Below, piece after piece: positions 32,759 through 41,797 of a DNA stretch of 64,000 nucleotides. Below the pieces are notes generated by a model. That model was not told the origin of the DNA. It made no database searches and saw only the letters and a list, made by a program, of their open reading frames with translations. Positions within the stretch are counted from its first letter, which is position 1, and each line of letters opens with the position of its first letter. The stretch lies in assembly GCF_016765655.2 (NCBI RefSeq), contig NZ_CP086106.1:4982501-5046500 (forward strand), in the 5' to 3' direction. Position numbers and translations under genes: made by a program. This stretch comes from Skermanella mucosa. GTDB lineage: Bacteria > Pseudomonadota > Alphaproteobacteria > Azospirillales > Azospirillaceae.

Positions 32759-33925
32759 TCAGATTCCCAGCAGGTTGGTCATGACGGCGAAGACCGCGTC
32801 GACCACGATGATGAACACGATCGAGGTCACCACCGCCGAAGTGGCGGCGACGCCGACTGCCTGGGCGCTGCGCCCGGCCTGCATGCCGCGCAACGCCCCG
32901 GCATATGCCACCAGCATGCCGAACACGATGCTCTTGACGAAGCCGACCCAGAAGTCGGTCATGCTGAGCGCGCCGATGGTCTGGATGATGTAGGCGTTGC
33001 CCGACAGGCCCAGCATGGCCACGCCGACGATGTAGCCGCCCAGCAGGCCCAGGAAGCAGGAATAGACGAACAGCAGCGGCATCATCAGCGCCAGCGCCAG
33101 GACCCGCGGCAGCACCAGGAAGTCGATCGGCGAGATGCCGATGGTCGACAGCGCGTCGATCTCCTCGTTGCCCTGCATCGTGCCGAGCTGGGCGGCATAG
33201 GCGGCGCCGGTCCGTCCCGCCAGCACGATGGCGGTCATCAGGGCGGCCATCTCGCGGGTCATGGCGAGGCCGACCAGGTTGGCGACATAGATGTCCGCGC
33301 CGAACTGCTGGAGCTGGATCGCGCCGACGAAGGCGACGGTCAGCCCGACCAGCAGCGAGACGATGGTGACGATGGGCAGCGCCTGCGCCCCGGCATCCTC
33401 GATCGCCTGGAGGAAATCGACCCGGCGGAAGCGGGCGCGGCCGACCAGCATCCGGCCGAGCCCCAGCATGATCTCCCCCAGGAAGCTGACGGCCTGGTCG
33501 GCGCCCCGCAGGTTGTCGAGCACTGCGCGCCCGACCCTGACCGGCAGCGTCGCGGCGGCGCCGCCGCGCGCCGCGTCCGCCTTGACCGGCACCGCGCGGG
33601 CCAGCGCGATCAGCCGGACGACCCCCGGCGGCAGCGCCCCGGCGTCGAACCCGACGTCGCGGGCGGCGCACAGGTCCCGCACCTTCAGCAGGTAGCTGAC
33701 CAGGGCGCTGTCCCAGCCCCGCAGGCCGCCGTCCTCGCAGACGAGCGTGCGGACCCGGCCCTCGCCCAGCAGCGACTCGATGTCGGATGTCCCGGCAAGG
33801 CCGTTGGCGATCCGCCAGTCGCCGGACAGCACGAGGGCCAGGCGCCCGGCGTCGCCGGGGCGCAACTCAACCTCGTTGCCCCGGCCGTCGCCCCGGGACC
33901 TGTCCTGCCTGATAACCGCCGTCAT
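32759..33925 (-). CDS. STAS-MlaE fused ABC permease for lipid transport
   Basis: A 388-residue protein. Residues ~15-105 look like a STAS/MlaB-like domain (LSGDWRIANGLAGTSDIESL, then DGGLRGWDSALVSYLLKV). The MlaE permease follows, with FRRVDFLQAIEDAGAQALPI, LAGRTGAAYAAQLGTMQGNE and EEIDALSTIGISPIDFLVLP. In E. coli MlaB and MlaE are separate; here they are fused. It is first in the operon permease-ATPase-MlaD-PqiC, which probably moves phospholipids between the membranes. Confidence 0.92.
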   Translation of the reverse strand: MTAVIRQDRSRGDGRGNEVELRPGDAGRLALVLSGDWRIANGLAGTSDIESLLGEGRVRTLVCEDGGLRGWDSALVSYLLKVRDLCAARDVGFDAGALPPGVVRLIALARAVPVKADAARGGAAATLPVRVGRAVLDNLRGADQAVSFLGEIMLGLGRMLVGRARFRRVDFLQAIEDAGAQALPIVTIVSLLVGLTVAFVGAIQLQQFGADIYVANLVGLAMTREMAALMTAIVLAGRTGAAYAAQLGTMQGNEEIDALSTIGISPIDFLVLPRVLALALMMPLLFVYSCFLGLLGGYIVGVAMLGLSGNAYIIQTIGALSMTDFWVGFVKSIVFGMLVAYAGALRGMQAGRSAQAVGVAATSAVVTSIVFIIVVDAVFAVMTNLLGI

Positions 33926-34054
33926 TGCACTCCGTCCGAACTCGGGCCAGCGGGCCGGGAGCCGGGCGTCTTCCGTTTCGTCCGGTTACCTGAACGAAGG
34001 AGGCAAACGCCGATTTGTTCCCGGAAACCGATAAATACCACGGCGCCGCCCAGG

Positions 34055-34939
34055 TCAGCGGGCGCAGAGTTCCGCCGTGGTCGCCTCGGGCAGTTCAGCC
34101 GCGGAGAGTCCGAACCGCGCCACCACGTCCAGATGCTCCGGCGTGCCCAGGAACGACCGCAATTCCCGGTTGAAGGCCTCGACCAGGTCGGCGTCCTCCT
34201 TGCGGAAGCCGAAGGCGCCGTGCTCGGCGGGTACCCCGGACTGCCGGGCTGCCGGCCGGAACGGCTGCGCCACCTCCAGGATCTTCGGCTCGCGCTCCAC
34301 CGCCGCCCTGACGGCGGGCGCGGCGGCCGCAAGCGCATCCACCCTCCCGGTTACCACCCCGCGCGCGGCGGCGGCCACGTTGGGGAAGATCACGAGCTGG
34401 CTGTCGCGGATCCCCGCCGCCTGGGCCTGGGATCGATCGACCGTACCCGCCACGACGCCCAGCCGGACCGAAGGGTCCCTGGCGATATCGTCGTAGCCGT
34501 GGATGTCGCGGGGATTGCCTGCGCGCACCGCCAGCTCCATGCCCAGATGATTGACGGCGCGGTAGGTCGGCGAGGAGAACGCGATCTGCCGGCAGCGCTC
34601 CGGCGTGACATACATGCCGGATGCGATCACGTCGAAGCGTCCGGCCTTCAGGTCGCGGATCAGCGCGGCGAACTCCACCTCCACCGCCCGGATTTCCCGC
34701 ACTCCCATCCGCGCGAAGACCCGGCGGGCGACCTCCGGCGCCTCGCCGGTGAGGCGCCCGTCCGGCAGACGGTAGGAGAGGGGCGGCAGCGGCGCGTAGC
34801 CGATCCGGACGGTCCGGGTTTCCAGGATCCGGTCCAGGGCCTCCCCGGCCCGGGACGATTCCATCGGCAGGATCGGACCGAGCAGGATCAGCAGGAATGC
34901 CACGATCGGCCCGCCGAGTCGGCAATGGGTCGCCATCAT
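34055..34939 (-). CDS. Periplasmic solute-binding protein (amino-acid type)
   Basis: A 294-residue secreted protein. A signal peptide covers the first ~30 residues, then a type II periplasmic binding fold (family 3): TVRIGYAPLPPLSYRLPDGR, FARMGVREIRAVEVEFAALI, GRFDVIASGMYVTPERCRQI and FGFRKEDADLVEAFNRELRS. Such proteins bind amino acids or ectoine-like solutes. No permease or ATPase is adjacent. It is divergent from a membrane hybrid histidine kinase, so a role as sensor partner is possible. Confidence 0.87.
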   Translation of the reverse strand: MMATHCRLGGPIVAFLLILLGPILPMESSRAGEALDRILETRTVRIGYAPLPPLSYRLPDGRLTGEAPEVARRVFARMGVREIRAVEVEFAALIRDLKAGRFDVIASGMYVTPERCRQIAFSSPTYRAVNHLGMELAVRAGNPRDIHGYDDIARDPSVRLGVVAGTVDRSQAQAAGIRDSQLVIFPNVAAAARGVVTGRVDALAAAAPAVRAAVEREPKILEVAQPFRPAARQSGVPAEHGAFGFRKEDADLVEAFNRELRSFLGTPEHLDVVARFGLSAAELPEATTAELCAR

Positions 34940-35017
34940 CGCCCCCGCAGTTCATACAATTCAAGGGTGGTTGACTTGTCTATCATAGTGCCATCATTGA
35001 TAGCGCCGCCATCACCC

Positions 35018-37951
35018 ATGTTAACCAACGAAGGACAGGAACCGCCGCAACCCATGAAGCGCGTCCGACTTCCCTCGATGCTGCTGGCGGCCGCGCTGCC
35101 CGTCGTCCTCTTCGCCGCAGCCATGACGGTCCTGTTCGACCGGCAGCAGACACGGTCCTGGGAAGCGGTCATGCATCAGGCCACCGCGGCCGCGCGCGCC
35201 ACCGTCGACGAGCGCGTGACGACCATCCGGATCACCCTCGAGACGCTGGCCATATCGGGCTTGTCCGCGGACCGCCGGCGCGCCGATTTTCCCGTGCAGG
35301 CAGAGCGCATATTGGCCATGCGCCCGGACTGGATGGCTCTCCGGCTCACCCAGCGCGACGGCAGCGCCGAGGCGGATGTTCGCCGGGATGGCCTGGAAGT
35401 GCCCCGGAACGCCGAGCCCGACGGGGTGGAAGCGGACATCGCGGCGGTCTTCCGCTACGGCGAGCCGCGCGTCAGCGGCGTGCTGGCCGATCCGGCGCGG
35501 GCCGACGAGCCGGTCTTCGCGGTCAGCGTTCCCCTGTTCGGCGACGGCGGGGTCGAGCGCGTGGTCACGGCCCATGTGCGGGCCTGGACGATCAACCAGG
35601 CCTTGAGGGAACAGGGGATTTCGCCGGGATGGCGGATCGCGGTCCTGGACAGGGACGGCAGCCTGGTCGCCCGCACCCTGTCGGAGGATCCGCGCGATCC
35701 CGGCATCGGCGGCCCGCCGGACGCGACCCTGCTGGACGGGCTGCGGCGCGGGCTGCCGATGTTCCACGCGACCAACGCGCTGAACGAGGACCTGTACGTC
35801 GCCTCCGCCGTGTCGGGCCTGACCGGGTGGACGGTAGCCCTCGGCATGCCGGCGTCCCTGATCGACCTGCCGGCCCAGCGGACCCTGTCGGCGGTGGTCG
35901 GCGGCGGCATCCTGGCGGTCGTGCTGGCGTTCGGGATCGGTTGGCTGCTGGCGCGCTCCCTGATGAAGCGCAGCGCCGCCGAGCGGCGCCTGCTCCAGCT
36001 GGAATTGGCCCAGGCCTCCAGCGAGCGCACCGCGGCCATCCTGGAAAGCACGACCGACGGGGTCTTCGAGGTCAACCCGGGCTGGCGCATCATCTTCATC
36101 AACAGCCGCGCCCGCGCCCTGCTCGCGGGGGGCGCCGACGTGACCGGCCGCCTGCTGTGGGACGTCCTGCCCGACGCCGACACCACCGCCTTCTGGCACG
36201 AGTACCATCGCGTCGCCACGGAGCGGGTCCCGGCGGAGTTCGAGGAGTTCTATCCGGCCCTGGGGGCCTGGTTCTATGTCCGGGCGTTCCCCCTGCCCGA
36301 CGGCGGGATCGCCGTCTATTTCCAGGACGTGACCGAGGGCCGCCGCGCCCGGGACGCGCTGGCCGACAGCGAGCGCCGCTACCGGTTCCTGGCCGAGAGC
36401 ATTCCCCAGATCGTCTGGACCGCGACTCCGGACGGTGGAGTCGATTACGTCAACGGCCGGCTCAAGGCCTATCTGGGCGCCCGGGAGGAAAGTTTCGCCG
36501 ACGGCTGGAGATGGCTCGAAAACCTGCACCCGGACGATGTCGAGAGCACCCGGCAATCATGGCGGCACGCCCAGGCCGCCCCCGGCGTCTATGAGCACGA
36601 GCACCGCTTCCGCCGCCATGACGGCATGTTCCGGTGGCATCTGGCCCGCGCCCTGCCGATGTTGGACGAGACCGGGCAGATCGTGAAATGGTTCGGCACC
36701 TCCACCGACATCCATGACCAGAAACTGCAGCAGGAGGCGCTCCAGGCCGCGCGCGACGAGGCCGAGCGCGCCCGCGGCGTCGCCGAGCAGGCCGACCTGG
36801 CCAAGAGCAGGTTCCTCGCCGCCGCCAGCCACGACCTGCGGCAGCCGATGCAGTCGCTGTTCCTGTTCGCCGACAGCCTGCAGGCCCACATCGCCGACCC
36901 GGAGGGGGCCGACAAGCTGCTGCACCTGCGGCGCGGCCTGGACGCGCTCAAGGTCCTGCTGGACGGGCTGCTGGACATCTCGCGGCTGGACGCCGACGTG
37001 GTCGAGCCGACCATAGAGGACGTGCCGCTGGACCCGCTGCTCGACCAGGTCGGAAGCGCCTACGCGAAGGTCGCCGCGGCCAAGGGCCTGTCGTTCGAGA
37101 TCAACGCCTGCGGCGGCACCGTGCGCACCGACCGTACCCTGCTCAGCCGCATCCTGAACAACCTGCTGGAGAACGCCGTCCATTACACCGAAGCCGGCCG
37201 GATCAGGATCGATTGCCGCCGGACCGGCGACACGGTCCGGATCGAGGTCCAGGACACCGGCATGGGCATTCCGCCAGACCATATGGAAGACATCTGGACG
37301 GAGTTCCACCAGGTCGGCAACCCGGAACGCGACCGGAACCAGGGGCTCGGCCTCGGCCTGGCGATCGTCGATCGCCTCGCCCGCCTGCTGGGCCACCGGG
37401 TGGACGTGCGGTCGGCCCTGGGCCGGGGCTCGGTCTTCAGCGTCGAGCTGCCGGCCGGCGCCGCCGTGGAAGCCCCGACCGCCACCCCGGCCGCCCTCCC
37501 CGCCACCCCGGCCGCCCTCCCCGCCGCCCCGGCGCCCGCCGCCGCCGCCATCGCCGCCGCTCCGGCGGGCAGGCGGCGCTACGCGGTGCTGGTGGACGAC
37601 GACGCGATCGTCCTCCTGGGCCTCCAGAGCATCCTGAAGGACTGGGGCTACGACGTGCTGGCCGCCGGATCGACGGATCAGGCGCTGGAGCGGCTCGGGA
37701 CATCCGACCGCAGGCCCGACATCATCGTGGCCGACTACCGGCTGCGCGGCGGCCGGGTCGGCACCGAGGCGATCCTGAAGATCCGCGGTTTGTTCGGCAG
37801 CGACATCCCCGGCGTGATCCTGACCGGCGAGACCGGGCCGGAATGCGCGAACGATGCCGCCGCCTACGGCTTCAGCGTCGCCCACAAGCCGATCACCTCG
37901 CACCAGCTCAGCCTGGCGGTGGAGAAGCTGCTCAGCGACGCCGCGGACTGA
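35018..37951 (+). CDS. Hybrid sensor histidine kinase (PAS-PAS-HK-REC)
   Basis: A 977-residue membrane kinase. TM1 (~19-40), a periplasmic sensor domain (~45-285), TM2 (~289-312), two PAS domains (~330-440 and ~450-570), HisKA with FLAAASHDLRQPMQSLFLFA (His605), and an ATPase domain with NNLLENAVHY, DTGMGIP and GLGLGLAIV. An Ala/Pro repeat linker (~815-850) leads to a receiver domain (Asp906 in DIIVADYRLRGG). The SHDLRQP form of the H box is typical of hybrid kinases controlling carbon-source or quorum responses. An ATG at 35054 is the alternative start. No separate output gene is adjacent. Confidence 0.92.
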   Translation: MLTNEGQEPPQPMKRVRLPSMLLAAALPVVLFAAAMTVLFDRQQTRSWEAVMHQATAAARATVDERVTTIRITLETLAISGLSADRRRADFPVQAERILAMRPDWMALRLTQRDGSAEADVRRDGLEVPRNAEPDGVEADIAAVFRYGEPRVSGVLADPARADEPVFAVSVPLFGDGGVERVVTAHVRAWTINQALREQGISPGWRIAVLDRDGSLVARTLSEDPRDPGIGGPPDATLLDGLRRGLPMFHATNALNEDLYVASAVSGLTGWTVALGMPASLIDLPAQRTLSAVVGGGILAVVLAFGIGWLLARSLMKRSAAERRLLQLELAQASSERTAAILESTTDGVFEVNPGWRIIFINSRARALLAGGADVTGRLLWDVLPDADTTAFWHEYHRVATERVPAEFEEFYPALGAWFYVRAFPLPDGGIAVYFQDVTEGRRARDALADSERRYRFLAESIPQIVWTATPDGGVDYVNGRLKAYLGAREESFADGWRWLENLHPDDVESTRQSWRHAQAAPGVYEHEHRFRRHDGMFRWHLARALPMLDETGQIVKWFGTSTDIHDQKLQQEALQAARDEAERARGVAEQADLAKSRFLAAASHDLRQPMQSLFLFADSLQAHIADPEGADKLLHLRRGLDALKVLLDGLLDISRLDADVVEPTIEDVPLDPLLDQVGSAYAKVAAAKGLSFEINACGGTVRTDRTLLSRILNNLLENAVHYTEAGRIRIDCRRTGDTVRIEVQDTGMGIPPDHMEDIWTEFHQVGNPERDRNQGLGLGLAIVDRLARLLGHRVDVRSALGRGSVFSVELPAGAAVEAPTATPAALPATPAALPAAPAPAAAAIAAAPAGRRRYAVLVDDDAIVLLGLQSILKDWGYDVLAAGSTDQALERLGTSDRRPDIIVADYRLRGGRVGTEAILKIRGLFGSDIPGVILTGETGPECANDAAAYGFSVAHKPITSHQLSLAVEKLLSDAAD

Positions 37952-37954
37952 CCG

Positions 37955-39589
37955 TCACGGCGTCCGGGTGATGCGTCCCTCCACCCGCGGCGTCACCGGA
38001 CCATGCGCCTTGATGTATTCGGCGACCACCATTTCCAGGTTGGGGCCGTAGTCATAGGCATTGGCGGCCTTGGCGAACAGGGCGTAGCCGTCGCCGCCCG
38101 CGCGCACGAAATTGTTGGTCGCGACCTTGTAGGTCGCCGCGGGGTCGAGCGGGCGGAAGCCGCCGTCCGGCTCGCGCACCTCGACCGACTGGATGCGCGC
38201 CCCTTCCGGCTTGGCGGGATCGAGCGAATAGCGCAGGCCGGCGACCTGCGGGAAACGCCCGGTGCCCGACATGGTCTTGTCATGCGCCTTGGATACCCCG
38301 CTCTCCAGGCTGGCGCGCAGGTCGGCGCCGCCGATCTCGAATGTCGCCAGGGTGTTGGAGAAGGGCAGCACCTCGATCACCTGGCCCATGGTCACCCGGC
38401 CGGCCGGGATGCCGGTCCGGATGCCGCCGCCGTTCTGGATCGCGATGCGGGTCCCCTGGTCGCGGGTCGCCCACAGCATCGCGTCGGCGATCAGATTGCC
38501 CAGGTTGCATTCGCCGAACCGGCAGGCGTCGCTGGTGCCGACCAGTTCCACGCCGGCCTCGCCGACCGGCTGGTTGCGGAGCTGGGCCAGCGGCACGTTC
38601 AGTTCGGCGACCTTCTCCCGCACGGCGGGGTCCTGAGCCACCTCGGCTCCCAAGGCCACCGGCCCGCCGGTCCAGGCCGTGGGCACGCCGGATGCGTCGA
38701 AGGTGACGTCCAGCCGGCCGAGATGGGTCCCGTAGGCGCCCGCCTGGACCACCAGCGCCGGGACGCCGGACGGGGTCTTGACGACGGTCGGATAGGGGCC
38801 GGCGGCCTTGTCGTTGCCGGTCTCCAGGAAGCTGTGGCTGTGCCCGCCGACATAGACGTCCACGCCATCCACCGCCGCGGCCAGCGCCTGGTCCTCGGCG
38901 TAGCCGACATGGGTCAGCGCGATGATCTTGTCCACGCCTTGCGCCTTCAGGTCGGCGACCGCTTTCGCCAGGGCGGCGGCCTCGTCGCGGAACGCCACGG
39001 TGGGGCCGGGGCTGGAGGTGATCGGGGTATCGGACGTGGTAAGGCCGATGATTCCGATCCGCTGCCCGCCCCTCTCCACTACGGTGGACGGCTTGTAGCG
39101 GCCCTCCAGGCCGGGCTCGCGCGAGCTGTCCAGGTTGGCGCTCAGCACCGGCCAGGACACCGCGTCCAGGTAGGGGCGCAGACCCGCCGGGCCGTCGTCG
39201 AACTCGTGGTTGCCGAGCGTCTGGGCGTCGGGGTTCAGCATGCCCAGCACCGTCTGGACCGCGCCGTGCTTGAAATGAGTATAGAAGAGGGTTCCCTGGA
39301 ACTGGTCGCCGGCATCGAGGAACAGGGCATTGTCGCCGCGCAGCTCCCCCAGCTTCGTCTGCAGGCGGGCGGCGCCGCCGACGCACTTGGCGGCCGATTC
39401 GTCCTTCGGCGTGCAGAACCCGCCGGAGGAAGTCACCTGGTCGTAGCGGGCATGAACGTCGTTGACGTGCAGGATGCGCAGCTGGAATTCGGCGGCTCCG
39501 GCCGCCGCGGGCCAGAGCGCGGTTCCGAACAGGGTCAGGAGCCCTGCTCCAAGCAGAGCGTTTTTCGTCGCCATCGTCGCCCTCGCCAT
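37955..39589 (-). CDS. 5'-nucleotidase/cyclic phosphodiesterase (UshA family)
   Basis: A 544-residue secreted enzyme. A signal peptide (to about residue 32) precedes a metallophosphatase domain: LRILHVNDVHARYD, LFLDAGDQFQGTLFY, TLGNHEFDDGPAGL, and VGGHSHSFLETG. The C-terminal substrate domain has IAIQNGGGIRTGIPAGRVTM and FVRAGGDGYALFAK. It releases phosphate and nucleosides from nucleotides in the periplasm. It is convergent with the kinase (3 bp apart). The ATG at 39589 has AGAGGG 10 bp upstream. Confidence 0.93.
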   Translation of the reverse strand: MARATMATKNALLGAGLLTLFGTALWPAAAGAAEFQLRILHVNDVHARYDQVTSSGGFCTPKDESAAKCVGGAARLQTKLGELRGDNALFLDAGDQFQGTLFYTHFKHGAVQTVLGMLNPDAQTLGNHEFDDGPAGLRPYLDAVSWPVLSANLDSSREPGLEGRYKPSTVVERGGQRIGIIGLTTSDTPITSSPGPTVAFRDEAAALAKAVADLKAQGVDKIIALTHVGYAEDQALAAAVDGVDVYVGGHSHSFLETGNDKAAGPYPTVVKTPSGVPALVVQAGAYGTHLGRLDVTFDASGVPTAWTGGPVALGAEVAQDPAVREKVAELNVPLAQLRNQPVGEAGVELVGTSDACRFGECNLGNLIADAMLWATRDQGTRIAIQNGGGIRTGIPAGRVTMGQVIEVLPFSNTLATFEIGGADLRASLESGVSKAHDKTMSGTGRFPQVAGLRYSLDPAKPEGARIQSVEVREPDGGFRPLDPAATYKVATNNFVRAGGDGYALFAKAANAYDYGPNLEMVVAEYIKAHGPVTPRVEGRITRTP

Positions 39590-39740
39590 CGTCGCACATC
39601 CCTCTGGAGTATCCCGGCCCCGAAGCCGGCCTCCAACCTTTTGCACGATCGTGCGTTCAGTCTTCAAGAAGAACCCTCCCCGACCGCCCTGCGGGCTTCG
39701 ACCGCAACGCTGATTCGAGTCCAAACCTGAAAGGCCTGCC

Positions 39741-41153
39741 ATGGAAAGTGTCGATGCCGTGCTCGGCGCACTCAATACCGTGATCTGGGGCTACGTGCTG
39801 ATCTATGTGCTGATCGGCGCCGGGATCTACTTCACCGTGAAGACCAGGTTCCTGCAGTTCCGGCGGTTCGGCCACCTGTTCGGCGTCATGTCCGGCTCCC
39901 GCCACTGCGAGGGCGGCGGGATATCGCCGTTCCAGGCCTTCTGCGTCAGCATGGCGAGCCGGGTCGGCACCGGCAACATCGCCGGCGTCGCGATCGCGCT
40001 GACCCTGGGCGGGCCGGGGGCGGTGTTCTGGATGTGGTGCGTCGCCCTGGTGGGCATGGCGACCGCCTTCGTCGAGGCGACCCTGGCCCAGCTCTACAAG
40101 GTGCCGCAGCCGGACGGCACGTTCCGCGGCGGTCCTGCCTATTACATCCAGCGCGGCCTGGGTTCCCGGACCTGGGGCATCGTGTTCGCGGTGCTGCTGA
40201 TCTTCACCTTCGGGCTGGCCTTCAACGCGGTCCAGGCGAACACCATCGCCGACGTGCTGGGCGAGAGCTTCGGGGTGCCGACCTGGGTGACCGGGGTGGC
40301 GCTGGCGCTGATCTGCGCGCCGATCTTCTTCGGCGGCATCCGCTCGGTCGCCCGGGTGGCGGAATGGATGCTGCCGGTCATGGCGCTGGCCTACGTGGCG
40401 CTGGCGCTGCTGATCCTGGTGATCCACATCGACCGCGTCCCGGACATGTTCATGCTGATCGTCCGCTCCGCCTTCGGGCTGGACCAAGCGGCGGCCGGGG
40501 CCTTCGGCGGGCTGACCGTGGCGCTGATGAACGGGGCCAAGCGGGGCCTGTTCTCCAACGAGGCGGGCATGGGAAGCGCCCCCAACATGGCGGCCACCGC
40601 GACGACGACCCATCCGGCGACCCAGGGCTTCATCCAGGCGCTGGGCGTCTTCGTGGACACCATCGTCATCTGCTCGGCCACCGCCTTCATCATCCTGCTG
40701 TCGGACCAGTACGACGTGACCGGCGCCACCGAGATGGCCGGCGCCAGCCTGACCCAGTCGGTGATCGCGGAGGAGTTCGGCACGGCCGGCGGCCTGTTCA
40801 TGACCTTCGTGATCTTCCTGTTCGCCTTCTCCTCGATCATCGGCAACTACGCCTATGCCGACGGCAACATGACCTTCCTGGGCGCCCGGATCAGCAGCTT
40901 CAACATCTTCCGGATCGTCGCCGTTCTGGCGGTGCTGGGCGGTTCGATCGGCGAGCTGCCGACCGTTTGGGCGCTGGCCGACGTCGCCATGGGGCTGATG
41001 GCGCTGGTCAACCTGGGAGCCATCCTGATGCTGTCCAAATGGGCCTTCGCGACCCTGGCCGACTACGAGGCGTCGGAGGAACGGGGATTGCCCCGGTTCG
41101 AGGCCAGCGGCAACGCCCTGATGCCGGGCGCCCTGAAGACGGAGGTCTGGTAG
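39741..41153 (+). CDS. Alanine/glycine:cation symporter (AgcS family)
   Basis: A 470-residue inner-membrane protein with about eleven hydrophobic segments. Family signatures: SRVGTGNIAGVAIALTLGGP (the conserved GTGNIAGVA), GAVFWMWCVALVGMATAFVE, NGAKRGLFSNEAGMGSAPNM, and FSSIIGNYAYADGNMTFLG. It takes up alanine or glycine with Na+ or H+. AAAGG is 7 bp before the ATG. It is monocistronic, divergent from the 5'-nucleotidase. Confidence 0.95.
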   Translation: MESVDAVLGALNTVIWGYVLIYVLIGAGIYFTVKTRFLQFRRFGHLFGVMSGSRHCEGGGISPFQAFCVSMASRVGTGNIAGVAIALTLGGPGAVFWMWCVALVGMATAFVEATLAQLYKVPQPDGTFRGGPAYYIQRGLGSRTWGIVFAVLLIFTFGLAFNAVQANTIADVLGESFGVPTWVTGVALALICAPIFFGGIRSVARVAEWMLPVMALAYVALALLILVIHIDRVPDMFMLIVRSAFGLDQAAAGAFGGLTVALMNGAKRGLFSNEAGMGSAPNMAATATTTHPATQGFIQALGVFVDTIVICSATAFIILLSDQYDVTGATEMAGASLTQSVIAEEFGTAGGLFMTFVIFLFAFSSIIGNYAYADGNMTFLGARISSFNIFRIVAVLAVLGGSIGELPTVWALADVAMGLMALVNLGAILMLSKWAFATLADYEASEERGLPRFEASGNALMPGALKTEVW

Positions 41154-41274
41154 GTGGTACGGCCCCCGCATCAGGCGGCGATGCTGCTTTAGTCCCGATT
41201 GACAGGAATCGCCGCCGCCGCCACCGTGCGGACACGGCAATAACAACCAATCACGAACCGGGAGGAATCGACCC

Positions 41275-41592
41275 ATGTTCACGCTGGCCCTGCTGCTCTA
41301 CCGGAAGCCCGGCACCACCACCGAGCAGTACCAGACCTACTGGCACGACGTTCACGGCCCGATCGCGGCGAAGATCCCCGGGCTGCGCGGCTATGTCCAG
41401 AAGCACGTCCAGCCCGACGCCGAAGGCAACGTGCCGGTGGACGGCATCGCCGAACTGACCTTCGACAGCGCCGACGCCCAACAGGCCGGCTTCGCCTCGC
41501 CGGAGGGCAAGGCCGCGCTCGACGATGTCGCCAACTTCGCGGACACGTCGCGGGTGGTGGCGTTCCCGGTGGAGGTGCGGCGAATCGTGTAG
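41275..41592 (+). CDS. EthD-family protein
   Basis: A 105-residue ferredoxin-like alpha/beta-barrel protein. FTLALLLYRKPGTTTEQYQT followed by YWHDVHGPIAAKIPGLRGYV is the EthD signature, with the conserved His residues of WHDVHGP. EthD proteins accompany ether or ring-degrading enzymes, but many stand alone without known role. GGGAGG precedes the ATG. It is 121 bp after the symporter gene. Confidence 0.9.
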   Translation: MFTLALLLYRKPGTTTEQYQTYWHDVHGPIAAKIPGLRGYVQKHVQPDAEGNVPVDGIAELTFDSADAQQAGFASPEGKAALDDVANFADTSRVVAFPVEVRRIV

Positions 41593-41692
41593 CGGTCGGC
41601 CGGGGCGGGGCGGAAGCGGTGGTCCTGGGGAGCTGGCGCGGCGTCGGGCTGCGGGGATTCCCCAGTGCCCCGGACCCTATGGCAAAAGGGCA

Positions 41693-41797
41693 TTAGAGCG
41701 GATTGCGTTAATTCTGGATCGCTTTGGAGCGTGATGTAGCCCAACTATGCAGGGACACCAGCATGGACGCTTCAGACTTAGCGCACGGCGCTCTAGA
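41693..41797. repeat. Short inverted-repeat element at island border
   Basis: TAGAGCG (within 41693-41700) and CGCTCTA (from 41788) bound about 100 bp. The left end itself is an imperfect palindrome (AGAGCGGATT ... GGATCGCTTT), like dispersed alphaproteobacterial AGAGCG repeats. It marks the change from GC-rich to AT-richer DNA. The right end overlaps the stop codon of the DUF262 gene. Confidence 0.35.

Noticed and set aside
32528-35017. Reading frame open for 830 codons upstream of the hybrid kinase start, antisense to the MCE operon
   Set aside because: High-GC antisense shadow. The opposite strand encodes well-recognised MlaF and MlaE-type genes and the solute-binding protein, and the translation has no domain.
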